This document shows positions 6,334 through 15,242 of a stretch of DNA of 35,582 nt, piece by piece (within the stretch, counting starts at the first letter, position 1; each line of letters opens with the position of its first letter). Origin of the DNA: a virus; the IMG/VR virus record IMGVR_UViG_3300046512_000239, positions 1-35,582 of that record; one strand, written 5' to 3'. The notes under the pieces were generated by a model. That model was not told the origin of the DNA. It saw only the letters and a list, made by a program, of their open reading frames with translations, and did not search any database. The translations under genes and the position numbers were made by a program.

Positions 6334-6698
6334 GGCCACAGAAGCCATGCAACGCGCAAGGTTGCAATATCCTGACCCGCAACCCTCGCTACTGCGATGA
6401 CCATGCTCACCTACTGAAGAGCGCGGCCAGAGCCAAGCCAAGGGAGAGCAGCACCAAGCGCCACTACAACTACAAGTGGCAACAGGCCCGTGCTGGGTTC
6501 CTTGCCAAGTACCCGCTGTGTCGTCATTGCTCTGCTCGTGGCCTGGTCGTGGTGGCCACCGATGTCGACCACATCATCCCGCACAAGAACGACATGGCTC
6601 TGTTCTGGGACAAGTCCAACTGGCAAAGCCTGTGCGGACCGTGCCACTCGGCCAAGACGGCCGCCGAGGACGGTGGATTCGGCAATGCGAGGCGCTGA
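6324..6698 (+). CDS. HNH endonuclease next to the packaging genes
   Basis: This 124-aa protein has an N-terminal zinc-binding segment (C9, C14, then YCDDH) and a C-terminal HNH core: CRHCSARG, then DVDHIIPHKND with the first histidine, the N in KSNWQSLC, and GPCHSAKTA with the metal-binding histidine. HNH nucleases directly upstream of small terminase genes in HK97-like cos phages take part in cos cleavage and packaging with the terminase. Position immediately before the noncoding cos candidate and terS supports that role here. Confidence 0.88.
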   Translation: MPLRPQKPCNAQGCNILTRNPRYCDDHAHLLKSAARAKPRESSTKRHYNYKWQQARAGFLAKYPLCRHCSARGLVVVATDVDHIIPHKNDMALFWDKSNWQSLCGPCHSAKTAAEDGGFGNARR

Positions 6699-6741
6699 AA
6701 GCAGAAAAACCTCGAAAAAACAGTGAAATTCGACCAAATGA

Positions 6742-6790
6742 GAGCGATTCGCGCTCAGGGGAGGGGGAGGGTCGAAAGTCTGGGCCTTTT
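6742..6790 (+). other. Candidate cos / terminase recognition region
   Basis: The 158-bp gap between the HNH and small terminase genes contains a hairpin (GAGCG 6742-6746 with CGCTC 6752-6756), then a purine-only G-run (GGGGAGGGGGAGGG ending at 6771), then TCGAAAGTCTGGG. In lambda-like prophages cos lies between the lysis region and terS, which is this spot. The cut position cannot be read from the sequence. The rest of the gap is AT-rich leader ahead of terS. Confidence 0.4.
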
Positions 6791-6856
6791 TGCTTCTAGA
6801 CCGCGCCCTCAATCGTTTTCTTACACCCGCGAAATTAAAAATTCAGGAGTTGCGCG

Positions 6857-7342
6857 ATGGGAGGCACCGCCACGGTCGCCGGCCGTGGTCGCAAACCCAA
6901 GCCGACGGCGCAGAAGAAACTTGCCGGGAACCCCGGAAAGCGGGCGCTCAACAATGATGAGCCTCAGTTCACGACCGTCAGAAATATTGATCCGCCGGAG
7001 TGGTTGAGCGATCGCGCCGCCACCATGTGGAAGATGCTTATCCCTGAATTACTCCGGGAAAAAGTTGTTGCGCTGACCGATCTGCACAACGTCGAGGCGT
7101 TCTGTACAGCCTATGACAAGTGGCGGATGTCCGAAGAAGCGGTGCAGAAATTCGGGATCGTCGTCGAGTCTGCCCAGGGCAGCCCAATGAAAAACCCAGC
7201 GCTCACCGCCGCGAATGAATCCATGCGGCAGTTGGTCACTTTCGGCTCGCTGCTGGGACTCGATCCCGCCAGCCGGACGCGAATCATCGGCGGCAACAAG
7301 CAATCATCCACCAACGAATTCGCCAAACTACTGAGTTCCTGA
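6857..7342 (+). CDS. Terminase small subunit, P27 family
   Basis: This 161-aa protein begins with the P27-type N-terminus ([20 protein letters not shown]), followed by [16 protein letters not shown] and a long helical region, and ends with [11 protein letters not shown], a hallmark of the family. It recognises the packaging site and loads the large subunit. It overlaps the large subunit gene by ATGA, which supports coupled synthesis. CAGGAG lies upstream of ATG 6857. Confidence 0.93.
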   Translation: MGGTATVAGRGRKPKPTAQKKLAGNPGKRALNNDEPQFTTVRNIDPPEWLSDRAATMWKMLIPELLREKVVALTDLHNVEAFCTAYDKWRMSEEAVQKFGIVVESAQGSPMKNPALTAANESMRQLVTFGSLLGLDPASRTRIIGGNKQSSTNEFAKLLSS

Positions 7343-9069
7343 TGACCAAAGCCCTGCACGCCAATGTCGATAAGGCAATGGCGTGGGGCCGCTCCGTGTT
7401 GCGCGGCAAGGTGCCGGCGTGCCGGTACATCCATCAGGCAGTGCAACGCCACTTCGATGACCTGGCGGCCAGCCGCAAACGCGGCTTTCGCTTCAAGTTC
7501 GATCCAGTCAAAGCCGAGAAAAAACTCAAGCTGATCCAGCTGCTGCCGCACACCAAGGGTGAATGGGCGTTCAAGCGTCAACTCATCACCCTTGAGCCGT
7601 GGCAGCTTTTCGGCCTGGCCGTCACCTTCGGCTGGGTGAAGAAGAAGGGCGGGCACCGCCGGTTCCGAGAGAGCTACTGGGAAGTGCCGCGCAAGAACGG
7701 GAAATCTGTTGTCGCCGGCGGCGTGGGCATCAGCATGTTCGTTGCCGACGGCGAGTTCGGTGCCGAGGTGTACTCAGGTGCGACCACAGAGAAACAGGCG
7801 TGGGAGGTTTTCCGCCCTGCGAAGTTGATGGTCAGCAAGTCACCACATCTCATCGAGGCAGCCGGCATCGAGGTCAACGCCTCGAACATGAACATCCCGT
7901 CCGACTTCAGCCGCTTTGAGCCGCTGATCGGCAACCCGGGCGACGGTGCATCCCCCAGCTGCGCCATCGTCGACGAATACCACGAACACCCGACGTCGGC
8001 CCAGTACGACACCATGCTGACCGGTATGGGTGCAAGACGTCAGCCGCTGATGTTCATCATCACCACCGCCGGCGCCGATATCGAAGGCCCGTGTTATGAC
8101 AAGCGGCGCCAAGTCATCGAGATGCTCGAGGGCACGGTGCCGGATGAGGAGCTGTTCGGCTGGATCTGGACGCTCGACGAGGGCGACGATTGGACCGATC
8201 CAAAAATGCTGGCCAAGGCCAACCCAAACCACGGGGTTTCGGTATTCCAGGAATATCTGGAGAGCCAGCAGGCCAGGGCAATTCGCTCGGCTCGGTTCAC
8301 CAACACCTTCAAAACGAAACACCTAAACCTCTGGGTGAGCGCCAAATCCGGCTTCTTTAACATGGAAGACTGGAAGTCGTGCGAGGACACCACACTCACC
8401 CTGGAGCAGTTCGAGGGTCAGGAGTGGATTGCAGGCTTCGACCTGGCGCGCAAGCTGGACATGAACTCCCGGGCGCGCTTGTTCTGGCGAGTGATCGACG
8501 GGAAGACCCACTACTACAGTGTCGCTCCGAAGTTCTGGGTGCCCTATGACACTGCGTATGACAGCGACAACAAGCGCATGTCAGAACGGTTCCAGGCCTG
8601 GATCAACTCCAAGCATTTGGAGATAACCGACGGCGCCGAGATCGATTATCGGGAGATCTTCGAAGACACCAAGGAAGCCAATCACCAGGCACCCGTTCGC
8701 GAATGCTCGATTGACCCGCACGGCGCCACGGGGTTGAGCCACGACCTTGACGACGAGGGTTTCAATCCGATCACGATCACGCAGAACTACACCAACATGT
8801 CAGATCCGATGAAGGAACTCGAGGCGGCCATAACCGCCGGCCGGTTTCATCATGATGGCAATCCGATCATGACCTGGTGCATCGCCAATGTGATCGGCAA
8901 AAACATGCCCGGCAACGACGATGTCGTTCGCCCGATCAAGCAGGGCGAAGACAACAAAATCGATGGTGCGGTGGCGCTGATTATGACGATCGGCAGGGTA
9001 ATCGCGAACGCCCATCCAGAGGAAACCCTCTCTGATCACATAACGAAGCACGGACTCAGGACGCTCTAA
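7342..9069 (+). CDS. Terminase large subunit (ATPase-nuclease)
   Basis: A 575-aa TerL of the type paired with P27 small subunits. The ATPase half shows Walker A PRKNGKS at 116-122 and Walker B AIVDE at 208-212, followed by the coupling segment FIITTAGAD. The nuclease half shows conserved acidic positions in [22 protein letters not shown] and [11 protein letters not shown]. It motors DNA into the prohead and cuts at cos. Length is normal and no frameshift is seen. Confidence 0.95.
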   Translation: MTKALHANVDKAMAWGRSVLRGKVPACRYIHQAVQRHFDDLAASRKRGFRFKFDPVKAEKKLKLIQLLPHTKGEWAFKRQLITLEPWQLFGLAVTFGWVKKKGGHRRFRESYWEVPRKNGKSVVAGGVGISMFVADGEFGAEVYSGATTEKQAWEVFRPAKLMVSKSPHLIEAAGIEVNASNMNIPSDFSRFEPLIGNPGDGASPSCAIVDEYHEHPTSAQYDTMLTGMGARRQPLMFIITTAGADIEGPCYDKRRQVIEMLEGTVPDEELFGWIWTLDEGDDWTDPKMLAKANPNHGVSVFQEYLESQQARAIRSARFTNTFKTKHLNLWVSAKSGFFNMEDWKSCEDTTLTLEQFEGQEWIAGFDLARKLDMNSRARLFWRVIDGKTHYYSVAPKFWVPYDTAYDSDNKRMSERFQAWINSKHLEITDGAEIDYREIFEDTKEANHQAPVRECSIDPHGATGLSHDLDDEGFNPITITQNYTNMSDPMKELEAAITAGRFHHDGNPIMTWCIANVIGKNMPGNDDVVRPIKQGEDNKIDGAVALIMTIGRVIANAHPEETLSDHITKHGLRTL

Positions 9070-10292
9070 TGCGGCTATTAAAGAACATCGGTCGACTGTT
9101 CGGCATCAAGGGTGATCCTCTGATTATCGATACACCCGAAAAACTAGCCCAGGCACTGGGGTCGGGATATGAAACTGCCTCCGGCCAGCACGTCACAACG
9201 TCCAGCGCCATGCAGCAGCTCACGGTATTCAATTGCGTGCGGGTGCTTGCCGAGTCGATTGGCATGCTGCCCTGTCAGTTGCTTAAAAGAGTGGGCAGAA
9301 ATCGCGAGCCTGCGACAGATCATCGCCTGTTTCCGCTATTGAGTATGGCACCCAACGGCTACATGACCTCCCAGGAGTTTTGGGAGCTGCTGATTGTGTG
9401 CCTCTGCCTTCGCGGGAATTTTTATGCCTACAAGGTCATGGCGCTGGGCAACGTGGTTGAGTTGCTTCCGATCAATCCTGATCTGGTCAAGCCAAAGTTG
9501 AAGGACGACTGGACGGTCGAGTACACCGTCAACTTCAAGTCCGGAATCAAGGTGCTAACGCAGGATGAAATCTGGCACGTTCGGCTGTTCACCCTTGATG
9601 GCCTCAACGGGCTGAACCCAATTGCTTATGCGCGACAGGCTCTAGGGTTAGGCCAAGCGATGGACGCTCATGCCGCCAAACTGTTCACCAACGGCGCGGT
9701 TGCGAGCGGTGTGCTTTCAACATCGGAGGCGTTGACCGACGAGGCTTTCGAAAGACTTAAGACGCAATTCAACGGCGAGCACATGGGTGTGGCCAACGCC
9801 TATAAGCCGATGATCCTTGAGATGGGGCTTGATTGGAAACCTATCAGCCTAAGCGCCCAGGACACTCAATTCATTGAGTCCAAAAAGCTGACTGCCGCGC
9901 AGATCTGCGGCCTGTTCCGTGTTCCACCCCACTTAGTGGGTTCCATGGAGCAGATGACACTCAACAACATTGAGCACATGGGCATGGCCTTCGTGAACTA
10001 CTCGCTTGTTCCGCTGATGACTCGTATCGAGCACCGCGTGAGTGTCGGTCTGCTCAACGAAAAAGACCGCCTGACGCATTACGCCAAATTCAACGCCGGC
10101 GCCTTGATGCGTGGCGACCTCAAGGGCCGCTACGAGTCTTACGGCAAAGGCATCCAATGGGGGGTTTTGAGCCCGAACGATTGCCGCGACCTGGAAGACC
10201 TGAACCCCCGAGAGGGCGGCGACATTTACTTGACCCCCATGAACATGACAACCAAACCGGAGTCGGCTGATGCAGACAAAACAACGCCTTGA
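9069..10292 (+). CDS. Portal protein, HK97 family
   Basis: This 407-aa protein overlaps the TerL stop by one base. It has the family's N-terminal VFNCVRVLAESIGMLPCQL region, the central GLNGLNPIAYARQALGLG, and the late RVPPHLVGSMEQMTLNNIEHM segment typical of the HK97 portal (gp3) family. It forms the dodecameric vertex through which DNA enters and to which the connectors bind. The 3' end overlaps the protease gene by 23 bases, the usual close packing of this module. Confidence 0.94.
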   Translation: MRLLKNIGRLFGIKGDPLIIDTPEKLAQALGSGYETASGQHVTTSSAMQQLTVFNCVRVLAESIGMLPCQLLKRVGRNREPATDHRLFPLLSMAPNGYMTSQEFWELLIVCLCLRGNFYAYKVMALGNVVELLPINPDLVKPKLKDDWTVEYTVNFKSGIKVLTQDEIWHVRLFTLDGLNGLNPIAYARQALGLGQAMDAHAAKLFTNGAVASGVLSTSEALTDEAFERLKTQFNGEHMGVANAYKPMILEMGLDWKPISLSAQDTQFIESKKLTAAQICGLFRVPPHLVGSMEQMTLNNIEHMGMAFVNYSLVPLMTRIEHRVSVGLLNEKDRLTHYAKFNAGALMRGDLKGRYESYGKGIQWGVLSPNDCRDLEDLNPREGGDIYLTPMNMTTKPESADADKTTP

Positions 10293-10923
10293 TCTGCCGC
10301 TGACCATCAAGTCGGTCAGTGACAGCGGCGAGTTCGAAGGTTACGGATCCGTCTTTGGCGTAGAGGACAGCTATGGCGACGTAGTTGTTCGCGGAGCGTT
10401 CGCTGCCACATTGGCCAAATGGAAAGAAAAAGGCCGACTACCTGCGATGCTTTGGCAGCACAACATGAGCGAACCGATCGGCATCTACACCGAGATGCGC
10501 GAAGACGATACCGGTCTTTATGTGAAGGGGCAGCTGCTGGTCGAAGCTGATCCGCTCGCCAAGCGCGCCCATGGGCATATGAAGGCTGGCAGCCTCACCG
10601 GCATGTCCATCGGTTACATGCTCGACGATTACGAATACGACAAGGAAAAGGGCGTTTGGATCTTGAAAGCGATCGATCTGTGGGAAGTCTCCCTGGTCAC
10701 CTTTCCTGCCAATGATGAAGCCCGGATCACTGATGTGAAATCTCTGCTGGCGCGCGGTGAAACACCGCCGCCCAGCAAAGTGGAGCGAGCCCTTCGAGAG
10801 GTTGGGTTTTCTGGCTCCCAAGCCAAGGCATTCATGGCCAAAGGCTACGGCGCAGTTTCACCGCGAGAGGCGGGTGCCGACGAAGCACTGCAATCACTTA
10901 AATCCCTGATTGAACGAATGTAA
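10270..10923 (+). CDS. HK97-type prohead protease
   Basis: This 217-aa serine protease carries the family landmarks: EGYGSVFGVEDSYGDVV near the N-terminus, the catalytic histidine H64 in MLWQHN, and the catalytic serine S113 in LTGMSIGY, followed by LWEVSLVTFPAN. It matures the capsid by removing the delta domain of the major capsid protein. It lies between portal and capsid genes, as in HK97. The C-terminal ~50 residues are a helical tail that may target it into the prohead. Confidence 0.94.
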   Translation: MQTKQRLDLPLTIKSVSDSGEFEGYGSVFGVEDSYGDVVVRGAFAATLAKWKEKGRLPAMLWQHNMSEPIGIYTEMREDDTGLYVKGQLLVEADPLAKRAHGHMKAGSLTGMSIGYMLDDYEYDKEKGVWILKAIDLWEVSLVTFPANDEARITDVKSLLARGETPPPSKVERALREVGFSGSQAKAFMAKGYGAVSPREAGADEALQSLKSLIERM

Positions 10924-10933
10924 GGAGCCTCTC

Positions 10934-12136
10934 ATGGCTGTTGAAAAGAAAGATATCGAAGACGTCGCTGAAGCCCTGGGCAAGAAGTTCGACGAGTTCA
11001 AAAAGACCAACGACAAGCGTATTGACGGCCTTGAAGAAGAAAAAGGCAAATTGTCTGGCCAGGTCGACACACTCAACGAAAAACTGGGCGAGTTGGACGA
11101 GCTGAAAAGTGCGCTGGAAAAGGAGCTGATTGCACTGAAGCGTCCCGACGGCAGTGGCACCAAGGCTGCCAGCGAGCACAAGGCCGCCTTCATGCAGTTC
11201 GTGCGCAAGGGTATCGATACCGGTCTTGGCGATCTTCAAGCGAAGGCGCTTCAGATCGGAACCGAAGCTGATGGCGGCTACGCGGTTCCCGAAGAACTGG
11301 ACCGCAACATCATCGAATTGCTGCGTGACGCTTCGCCTATGCGCCAAGTGTGCAACCAGATCACCGTCGGCACTCCGGACTACAAGCGCCTGGTGGGACT
11401 CGGCGGTGCGGGTTCAGGTTGGGTTGGTGAAACAGCAGCACGACCTGCCACCGGCACTCCGACCCTCGGCCAGATCTCGGCATTCATGGGCGAGATCTAC
11501 TCCAACCCGCAGGCCACCCAGACTAGCCTCGACGATATCTTCTTTAATGCTGAAGAGTGGCTGAACAGCGAGGTAGCTCGCGAGTTCTCCGAGCGCGAAG
11601 GCAATGCCTTTCTGCTCGGCGATGGCACGAACAAGCCGAAAGGGTTGTTGGCTTATCCAATGCTTGCGACCGGCGATGACACGCGCGCTTTTGGCACTCT
11701 CCAAAAGATGGTCTCCGGCATCGCTGGCGGCTTCAACGGTGACAAGCTGATCGACTTGATTCATGCGCTGAAGGCTGGATACCGCGCGAACGGCACCTTC
11801 ATGATGGGTAACCTAACCGTGGCTTACACCCGCAAGCTTAAAGATAGCGATGGCAACTATCTGTGGCGCCCAGGCTTGGAAGCCGGTCACCCGTCGACCC
11901 TTCTGGGCTACGGCATTACCGAGAACGAAGACATGCCGGATGTCGCTGCAGATGCAAATGCGATCGCGTTCGGCGACTTCAAACGCGCCTACACCATCGT
12001 GGATCGCATCGGCACTCGCGTGCTTCGTGACCCCTACACCAACAAGCCGTACGTTGGTTTCTACACCACCAAGCGCGTCGGCGGCATGCTGGTCGACTCC
12101 CAGGCCGTTAAGATTTTGACCCTCAGCGCTGTGTAA
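10934..12136 (+). CDS. Major capsid protein, HK97 family
   Basis: ATG 10934 has AAGGAG ten bases upstream and gives 400 aa; an in-frame ATG at 10910 lies inside the protease gene. Residues ~1-75 are charged and heptad-like (KKFDEFKKTNDKRIDGLEEE, then LNEKLGELDELKSALEKEL), the scaffold-like delta domain. The mature fold starts around QIGTEADGGYAVPEEL, with MRQVCNQITVG, GGAGSGWVGETAARP and FLLGDGTNKPKGLL as recognisable capsid segments. The protease encoded just upstream is expected to cut between delta and shell domains, near residues 90-110. Confidence 0.95.
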   Translation: MAVEKKDIEDVAEALGKKFDEFKKTNDKRIDGLEEEKGKLSGQVDTLNEKLGELDELKSALEKELIALKRPDGSGTKAASEHKAAFMQFVRKGIDTGLGDLQAKALQIGTEADGGYAVPEELDRNIIELLRDASPMRQVCNQITVGTPDYKRLVGLGGAGSGWVGETAARPATGTPTLGQISAFMGEIYSNPQATQTSLDDIFFNAEEWLNSEVAREFSEREGNAFLLGDGTNKPKGLLAYPMLATGDDTRAFGTLQKMVSGIAGGFNGDKLIDLIHALKAGYRANGTFMMGNLTVAYTRKLKDSDGNYLWRPGLEAGHPSTLLGYGITENEDMPDVAADANAIAFGDFKRAYTIVDRIGTRVLRDPYTNKPYVGFYTTKRVGGMLVDSQAVKILTLSAV

Positions 12137-12142
12137 CCGTGG

Positions 12143-12162
12143 CGGGCGCCTTCGGGCGCCCG
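12143..12162 (+). other. UUCG-capped hairpin after the capsid gene
   Basis: CGGGCGCC (12143-12150) pairs perfectly with GGCGCCCG (12155-12162) around a TTCG tetraloop. There is no T-run after it, so it is not a standard terminator. It may protect the 3' end of the capsid message or act as a processing site. Confidence 0.5.
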
Positions 12163-12179
12163 GCCCGCAGGAGTGCAAC

Positions 12180-12461
12180 ATGCCAACAATCAATGTGACC
12201 CAGTCGTTCCCCTTTGCGGTTGACGGCAACGAAGTCATTCAAATCGAAGTCGGCGAGCAGGAGGTTTCTGATCGCTGCGCTCTGGTTGCCGTAGAGCACC
12301 TGGGGTTCGCCACGTTGCTCGATGTCGAAGGCAGAATCGAAACTGATCCGCTCAAAATGAAGATCGACGACCTTCGTGTTTGGCTGACAGAGAGACACAT
12401 CGACTTCGATTCCGCGGCGAAGAAGCCAGAACTACAAGCCCTGGTCCCGAAGGATGATTGA
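12180..12461 (+). CDS. Small head-region protein with HeH/LEM-like C-terminus
   Basis: This 93-aa protein starts at ATG 12180 after GCAGGAG. The N-terminal half is beta-like (INVTQSFPFAVDGNEVIQIEV). The C-terminal ~30 residues (MKIDDLRVWLTERHIDFD, then KKPELQALV) match the helix-extended-helix/LEM-like motif seen in small phage head proteins. It lies between the capsid and connector genes and overlaps the connector by 8 bases. A role in head completion or decoration is inference from position. Confidence 0.65.
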   Translation: MPTINVTQSFPFAVDGNEVIQIEVGEQEVSDRCALVAVEHLGFATLLDVEGRIETDPLKMKIDDLRVWLTERHIDFDSAAKKPELQALVPKDD

Positions 12462-12771
12462 TCTACTTATCGTCAAGACTCATTTGCGGGTCGATTATGA
12501 CGATGAGGATGCGCTGATTGAGGGTTACAGAGATGCAGCCCTCAGCGCATTTGAAGCCTGGACAAATCGCACCCTTATCTCCCCGGAAACCCCTCTTCCT
12601 GATCCGGTAGGCAACGCATTGGTAATGAGCAAATCAATTCAGCAGGGGGCTTTGTTGTTGATTGGGCATTGGTATAGCAACCGCGAAACAGTGGTGATTG
12701 GGACAATTACTGCCGATTTGCCGATGGCCACCAATGCGCTGTGGAAGCCTCATCGATGGATTAATTTTTAA
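12454..12771 (+). CDS. Head-tail connector protein (gp6-like)
   Basis: This 105-aa protein has the compact all-helical pattern of the HK97 gp6-like connector family: IVKTHLRVDYDDEDALIEGY, then AALSAFEAWTNRTL, a proline-rich loop, SIQQGALLLIGHWYSNRE and a short C-terminal end. It forms a ring under the portal. It is translationally coupled to the gene before it and lies ten bases upstream of the head closure gene. Confidence 0.85.
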   Translation: MIDLLIVKTHLRVDYDDEDALIEGYRDAALSAFEAWTNRTLISPETPLPDPVGNALVMSKSIQQGALLLIGHWYSNRETVVIGTITADLPMATNALWKPHRWINF

Positions 12772-12780
12772 GGGGGGTCT

Positions 12781-13119
12781 ATGCGAGCCGGTAAATTGCG
12801 GCATCGAATAGTTTTCCAAGGGCCGGGACAAGTTCAGGATCCGCAAACCGGCGAGATGATCGATGGCTGGGAGACCATCTGGGAGAAAGTGCCGGCCTCG
12901 GTCGAACCACTCAGCGCTCGCGATCTCATCGCGGCGCAGGCGGGGCAGTCCGAGGCATCCGGCCGCATGGTGATCCGTTACCGCTCCGGCGTATTGCCGA
13001 CGATGCGCATTCTTCACCGTGGCGACGTCTACAACATCCAGGGTCAGCCGATGCCAGATCCGGTGTCAGGCCTCGAGTACCTCACCATCCTGGTGTCGAA
13101 GGGGTTGAATGATGGCTAA
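12781..13119 (+). CDS. Head closure protein (SPP1 gp16 / HK97 gp7-type)
   Basis: ATG 12781 follows AAGGGGGG. The 112-aa protein has the family's N-terminal MRAGKLRHRIVFQGPG, a central WETIWEKVPASVEPLSARD, and the beta hairpins RMVIRYRSGV and DVYNIQGQPMPD. It closes the head after packaging and provides the platform for the tail. The order connector, closure, gp10-like, terminator is typical. Confidence 0.88.
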   Translation: MRAGKLRHRIVFQGPGQVQDPQTGEMIDGWETIWEKVPASVEPLSARDLIAAQAGQSEASGRMVIRYRSGVLPTMRILHRGDVYNIQGQPMPDPVSGLEYLTILVSKGLNDG

Positions 13120-13597
13120 CAACATCGAGTTCAGCTTGGCCGGCATGGATTCGCTGATCGGAAAACTCGAAGCCATCAGCTACGACGTGAAGCGCAAGGG
13201 CGGCAGGACAGCTCTGCGTAAGGCAGCACAGCTGATTGCCGGCAAGATGAAAGAGGGCGCCCAGAACATCGATGATCCTGAAACGGGGCGCTCTATCGCG
13301 GATAACGTCGCGTTGCGGTGGAATGGCCGGCTGTTCAAATCGACCGGCGATCTCGGTTTCAGGGTTGGCGTTCTGCGCGGCGCCGTGCTGAAAAACGGTG
13401 GTGACACATCGGCCCACTCGCCGACACCCCACTGGCGCTTGATTGAATTCGGTACGGAGAAGATGCGTGCACAACCCTTCGCGCGGAAAGCTTTGGCAGA
13501 CAACATCAGCGAAGCGACAAACACATTCATAACGGAATACGAGAAAGCCATTGACCGTGCGATCAAACGTGCGACCAAGGCTACCGGGAGTAACTGA
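13109..13597 (+). CDS. HK97 gp10-like tail/head-joining protein
   Basis: This 162-aa protein of the HK97 gp10 family shows AGMDSLIGKLEAIS, RTALRKAAQLIAGKMKEGA and the typical C-terminal WRLIEFGTEKMRAQPFARKAL. Two consecutive ATGs (13109, 13112) both follow GAAGGGG, so the exact start is undecided by one codon. It overlaps the head closure gene by 11 bases. Function: joining of head and tail or tail completion. Confidence 0.88.
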   Translation: MMANNIEFSLAGMDSLIGKLEAISYDVKRKGGRTALRKAAQLIAGKMKEGAQNIDDPETGRSIADNVALRWNGRLFKSTGDLGFRVGVLRGAVLKNGGDTSAHSPTPHWRLIEFGTEKMRAQPFARKALADNISEATNTFITEYEKAIDRAIKRATKATGSN

Positions 13598-13965
13598 TGC
13601 CAGCAGCTCCTATATTCGCCGTGTGCGCGGCTGATGTCGGCGTTCGCGCTTTGCTTGGAGTAACGCCACACCGGCTGTATCCATTCGGTGAGGCGCCGGA
13701 AGGCGTGACCAAACCATATGCTGTTTGGCAGTTGGTCACTGGCAGCCCGGAGAATTACTTATCCGGCCGCCCAGACTTGGACGGCTTCACGCTCCAGGTT
13801 GACGTGTACGCGGTCACTGCCACATCTGCGAGAGCGGTCACCGACGCAATAGCCCATGCCATTGAGCTAAAGGCCAACGTCGTCAGCTGGGGCGGTGAGA
13901 GCAAGGACACAGCAACAAATCTTTACCGGTCGAGCTTTGACGTCGACTGGCTTGTACCCAGATAG
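13597..13965 (+). CDS. Tail terminator / completion protein (DUF3168-like)
   Basis: The start ATG shares one base with the upstream stop. The 122-aa protein has the DUF3168 pattern: [27 protein letters not shown], then a beta-rich [12 protein letters not shown] and SFDVDWLV at the end. The family caps the tail tube. It is the last gene of the head module; a terminator follows directly. Confidence 0.85.
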   Translation: MPAAPIFAVCAADVGVRALLGVTPHRLYPFGEAPEGVTKPYAVWQLVTGSPENYLSGRPDLDGFTLQVDVYAVTATSARAVTDAIAHAIELKANVVSWGGESKDTATNLYRSSFDVDWLVPR

Positions 13966-13982
13966 CCAATCCCTGAACCCGT

Positions 13983-14003
13983 CCCGCCATGTGCGGGTTT
14001 TTT
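13983..14003 (+). terminator. Intrinsic terminator before the tail tube gene
   Basis: CCCGC (13983-13987) pairs with GCGGG (13993-13997) around CATGT, followed by six T. A GGAG Shine-Dalgarno and the tail tube ATG follow within 24 bases. Confidence 0.82.
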
Positions 14004-14026
14004 ATGTCCGACATTTGGAGAAAGCC

Positions 14027-14527
14027 ATGTCGATGCTCACCCAAGGCACACAGATTTATGCGCTGGTGCCGACCGCCGCTGACCCCGCCATTCTCGAAGT
14101 CCTCGAGATCGAGTGCGCCACAGCATTCAATCCGGGTGGAAACCCTGCCGATCAGATCGAAGTTACATGTCTTAGCGATAAGGTACGTCGCTATCTGCGC
14201 GGTCTTCGCACCCCCGGCCAAGCGTCCCTTACCCTCAACGCCGATTCGCGCAACGCCTCGCACATTCGCCTGCACGCCCTCTCCGAAGACGACACCATCG
14301 AGAGCGTTTCGTGGGCTGCTGGCTGGTCCGATGGCATCGGCATCCCGCCGACCCTTAACGTCGCCGGCGATGACTTCGAGCTGCCGGCTACGCGCACCTG
14401 GTTCATTTTCGAGGGCTATGTCTCGGACTTCCCGTTCGACTTTGCAGCCAACACTGTGGTGACCACCGCGGCCACCATCCAGCGTTCGGGCGGCTCTGCC
14501 TGGATCCGCAAGACAACTACTCCGTAA
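14027..14527 (+). CDS. Phage tail tube protein
   Basis: I chose ATG 14027, with TTTGGAGAAAGCC upstream, because an earlier start would run through the terminator hairpin. The 166-aa protein has [10 protein letters not shown] at the N-terminus, [31 protein letters not shown] in the middle, and a beta-rich C-terminus ([20 protein letters not shown]). This matches long-tailed phage tube proteins of the lambda V / Phage_tube type. Hexamers stack to form the tail tube. Confidence 0.85.
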   Translation: MSMLTQGTQIYALVPTAADPAILEVLEIECATAFNPGGNPADQIEVTCLSDKVRRYLRGLRTPGQASLTLNADSRNASHIRLHALSEDDTIESVSWAAGWSDGIGIPPTLNVAGDDFELPATRTWFIFEGYVSDFPFDFAANTVVTTAATIQRSGGSAWIRKTTTP

Positions 14528-14536
14528 GGATCAATC

Positions 14537-14962
14537 ATGCAGCTGAGTATCAACAGCCTGAAAGAGGTGGGCGCCTTCACCGGCGCTCCGGTAGAAAAGA
14601 AAATCACCTGGAAGCAGGGCGATACCGAGCTCACTGCTACCGTGTTCGTCCGTCCGCTTGGTTACTTGTCTGCGGTCAGCGATGTGCTGGCGGCTGGCGG
14701 CAAGCGTGATGGCATTGCCGGGCGCATTGCGGCGTGCATTTGTGATGAGAGCGGCGCGCCTGTGTTCACGGTCGACGACATTACTGGCGCCGCTGATCCG
14801 GAGCGTGGCGCCTTGGATGGCAACTTGACCATGGTGCTTCTGTCGGTGATCGCGGAGGTTACCGGTATGGGAAAGACGATGAGCTCAGCGCCCTCGACGA
14901 GCTCTGGCACGAAATCGCGATCACGTTCGGCTGCTCCATCGCGGAAGCGCAAGCCCGCCTGA
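14537..14962 (+). CDS. Tail assembly chaperone G (zero-frame product)
   Basis: This 141-aa product follows the tube gene by nine bases with AAGGATC upstream. Residues 1-113 are a coherent protein (SINSLKEVGAFTGAPVEKK, RPLGYLSAVSDVLAAGG). After the slippery site the zero frame becomes serine- and basic-rich and unlike a fold, consistent with a tail that is only read through in the non-shifted product. In lambda the G and GT forms chaperone the tape measure protein during tail assembly. Confidence 0.85.
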   Translation: MQLSINSLKEVGAFTGAPVEKKITWKQGDTELTATVFVRPLGYLSAVSDVLAAGGKRDGIAGRIAACICDESGAPVFTVDDITGAADPERGALDGNLTMVLLSVIAEVTGMGKTMSSAPSTSSGTKSRSRSAAPSRKRKPA

Positions 14963-15171
14963 GTTATCCGGAGTTCCGGCGGTGGCAGAAGTACCGAGAA
15001 AAGCGCGGGTCGCTCAACTGGGGAATGCGCATAGAGCACGGCACAGCAATGCTCGCGACGCTCTATGCCAACACAAACAGCCAGAAGGGTGGGTTCAAGA
15101 TTTACGATTTCATGCCGCATGATTCGGAACAGCCGCTGTCGCTCGAGCAGGCGATGGCGTCGTGGGCATAA
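14537..15171 (+). CDS. Tail assembly chaperone GT (-1 frameshift fusion)
   Basis: After codon 113 the -1 frame opens into about 98 more residues (DDELSALDELWHEIAITFG, EAQARLSYPEFRRWQKYRE, LNWGMRIEHGTAML), a T-like domain with no start codon or ribosome binding site of its own, ending at TAA 15169-15171. The shift site is the heptamer at 14869-14875. Expected fusion length is about 211 aa. The T part binds the tape measure and links it to tube protein in lambda. A minority product is expected, but the shift rate cannot be read from sequence. Confidence 0.85.
14869..14875 (+). promoter_or_regulatory. Slippery heptamer GGGAAAG for -1 frameshift
   Basis: Zero frame reads GGA AAG at 14870-14875; slipping back one base gives GGG AAA. 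This is the same heptamer that lambda uses between G and T. The downstream -1 frame is open to 15171. Confidence 0.85.
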
Positions 15172-15205
15172 CTGCCGCATCTCGCTGAGCGCATCCGACA
15201 ACTCG

Positions 15206-15227
15206 ACTCGCTAAGGCGGGTTTTTTT
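15206..15227 (+). terminator. Intrinsic terminator before the tape measure gene
   Basis: ACTCGC (15206-15211) pairs with GCGGGT (15216-15221, one T-G pair) around TAAG, and the T-run reaches 15227. GGAG and the tape measure ATG follow within 16 bases. Confidence 0.7.
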
Positions 15228-15242
15228 ACGCCTGGAGTTTTT

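Noticed and set aside
12143-12162. Hairpin as an intrinsic terminator
   Set aside because: No T-run follows, so it is listed as a structural element instead.
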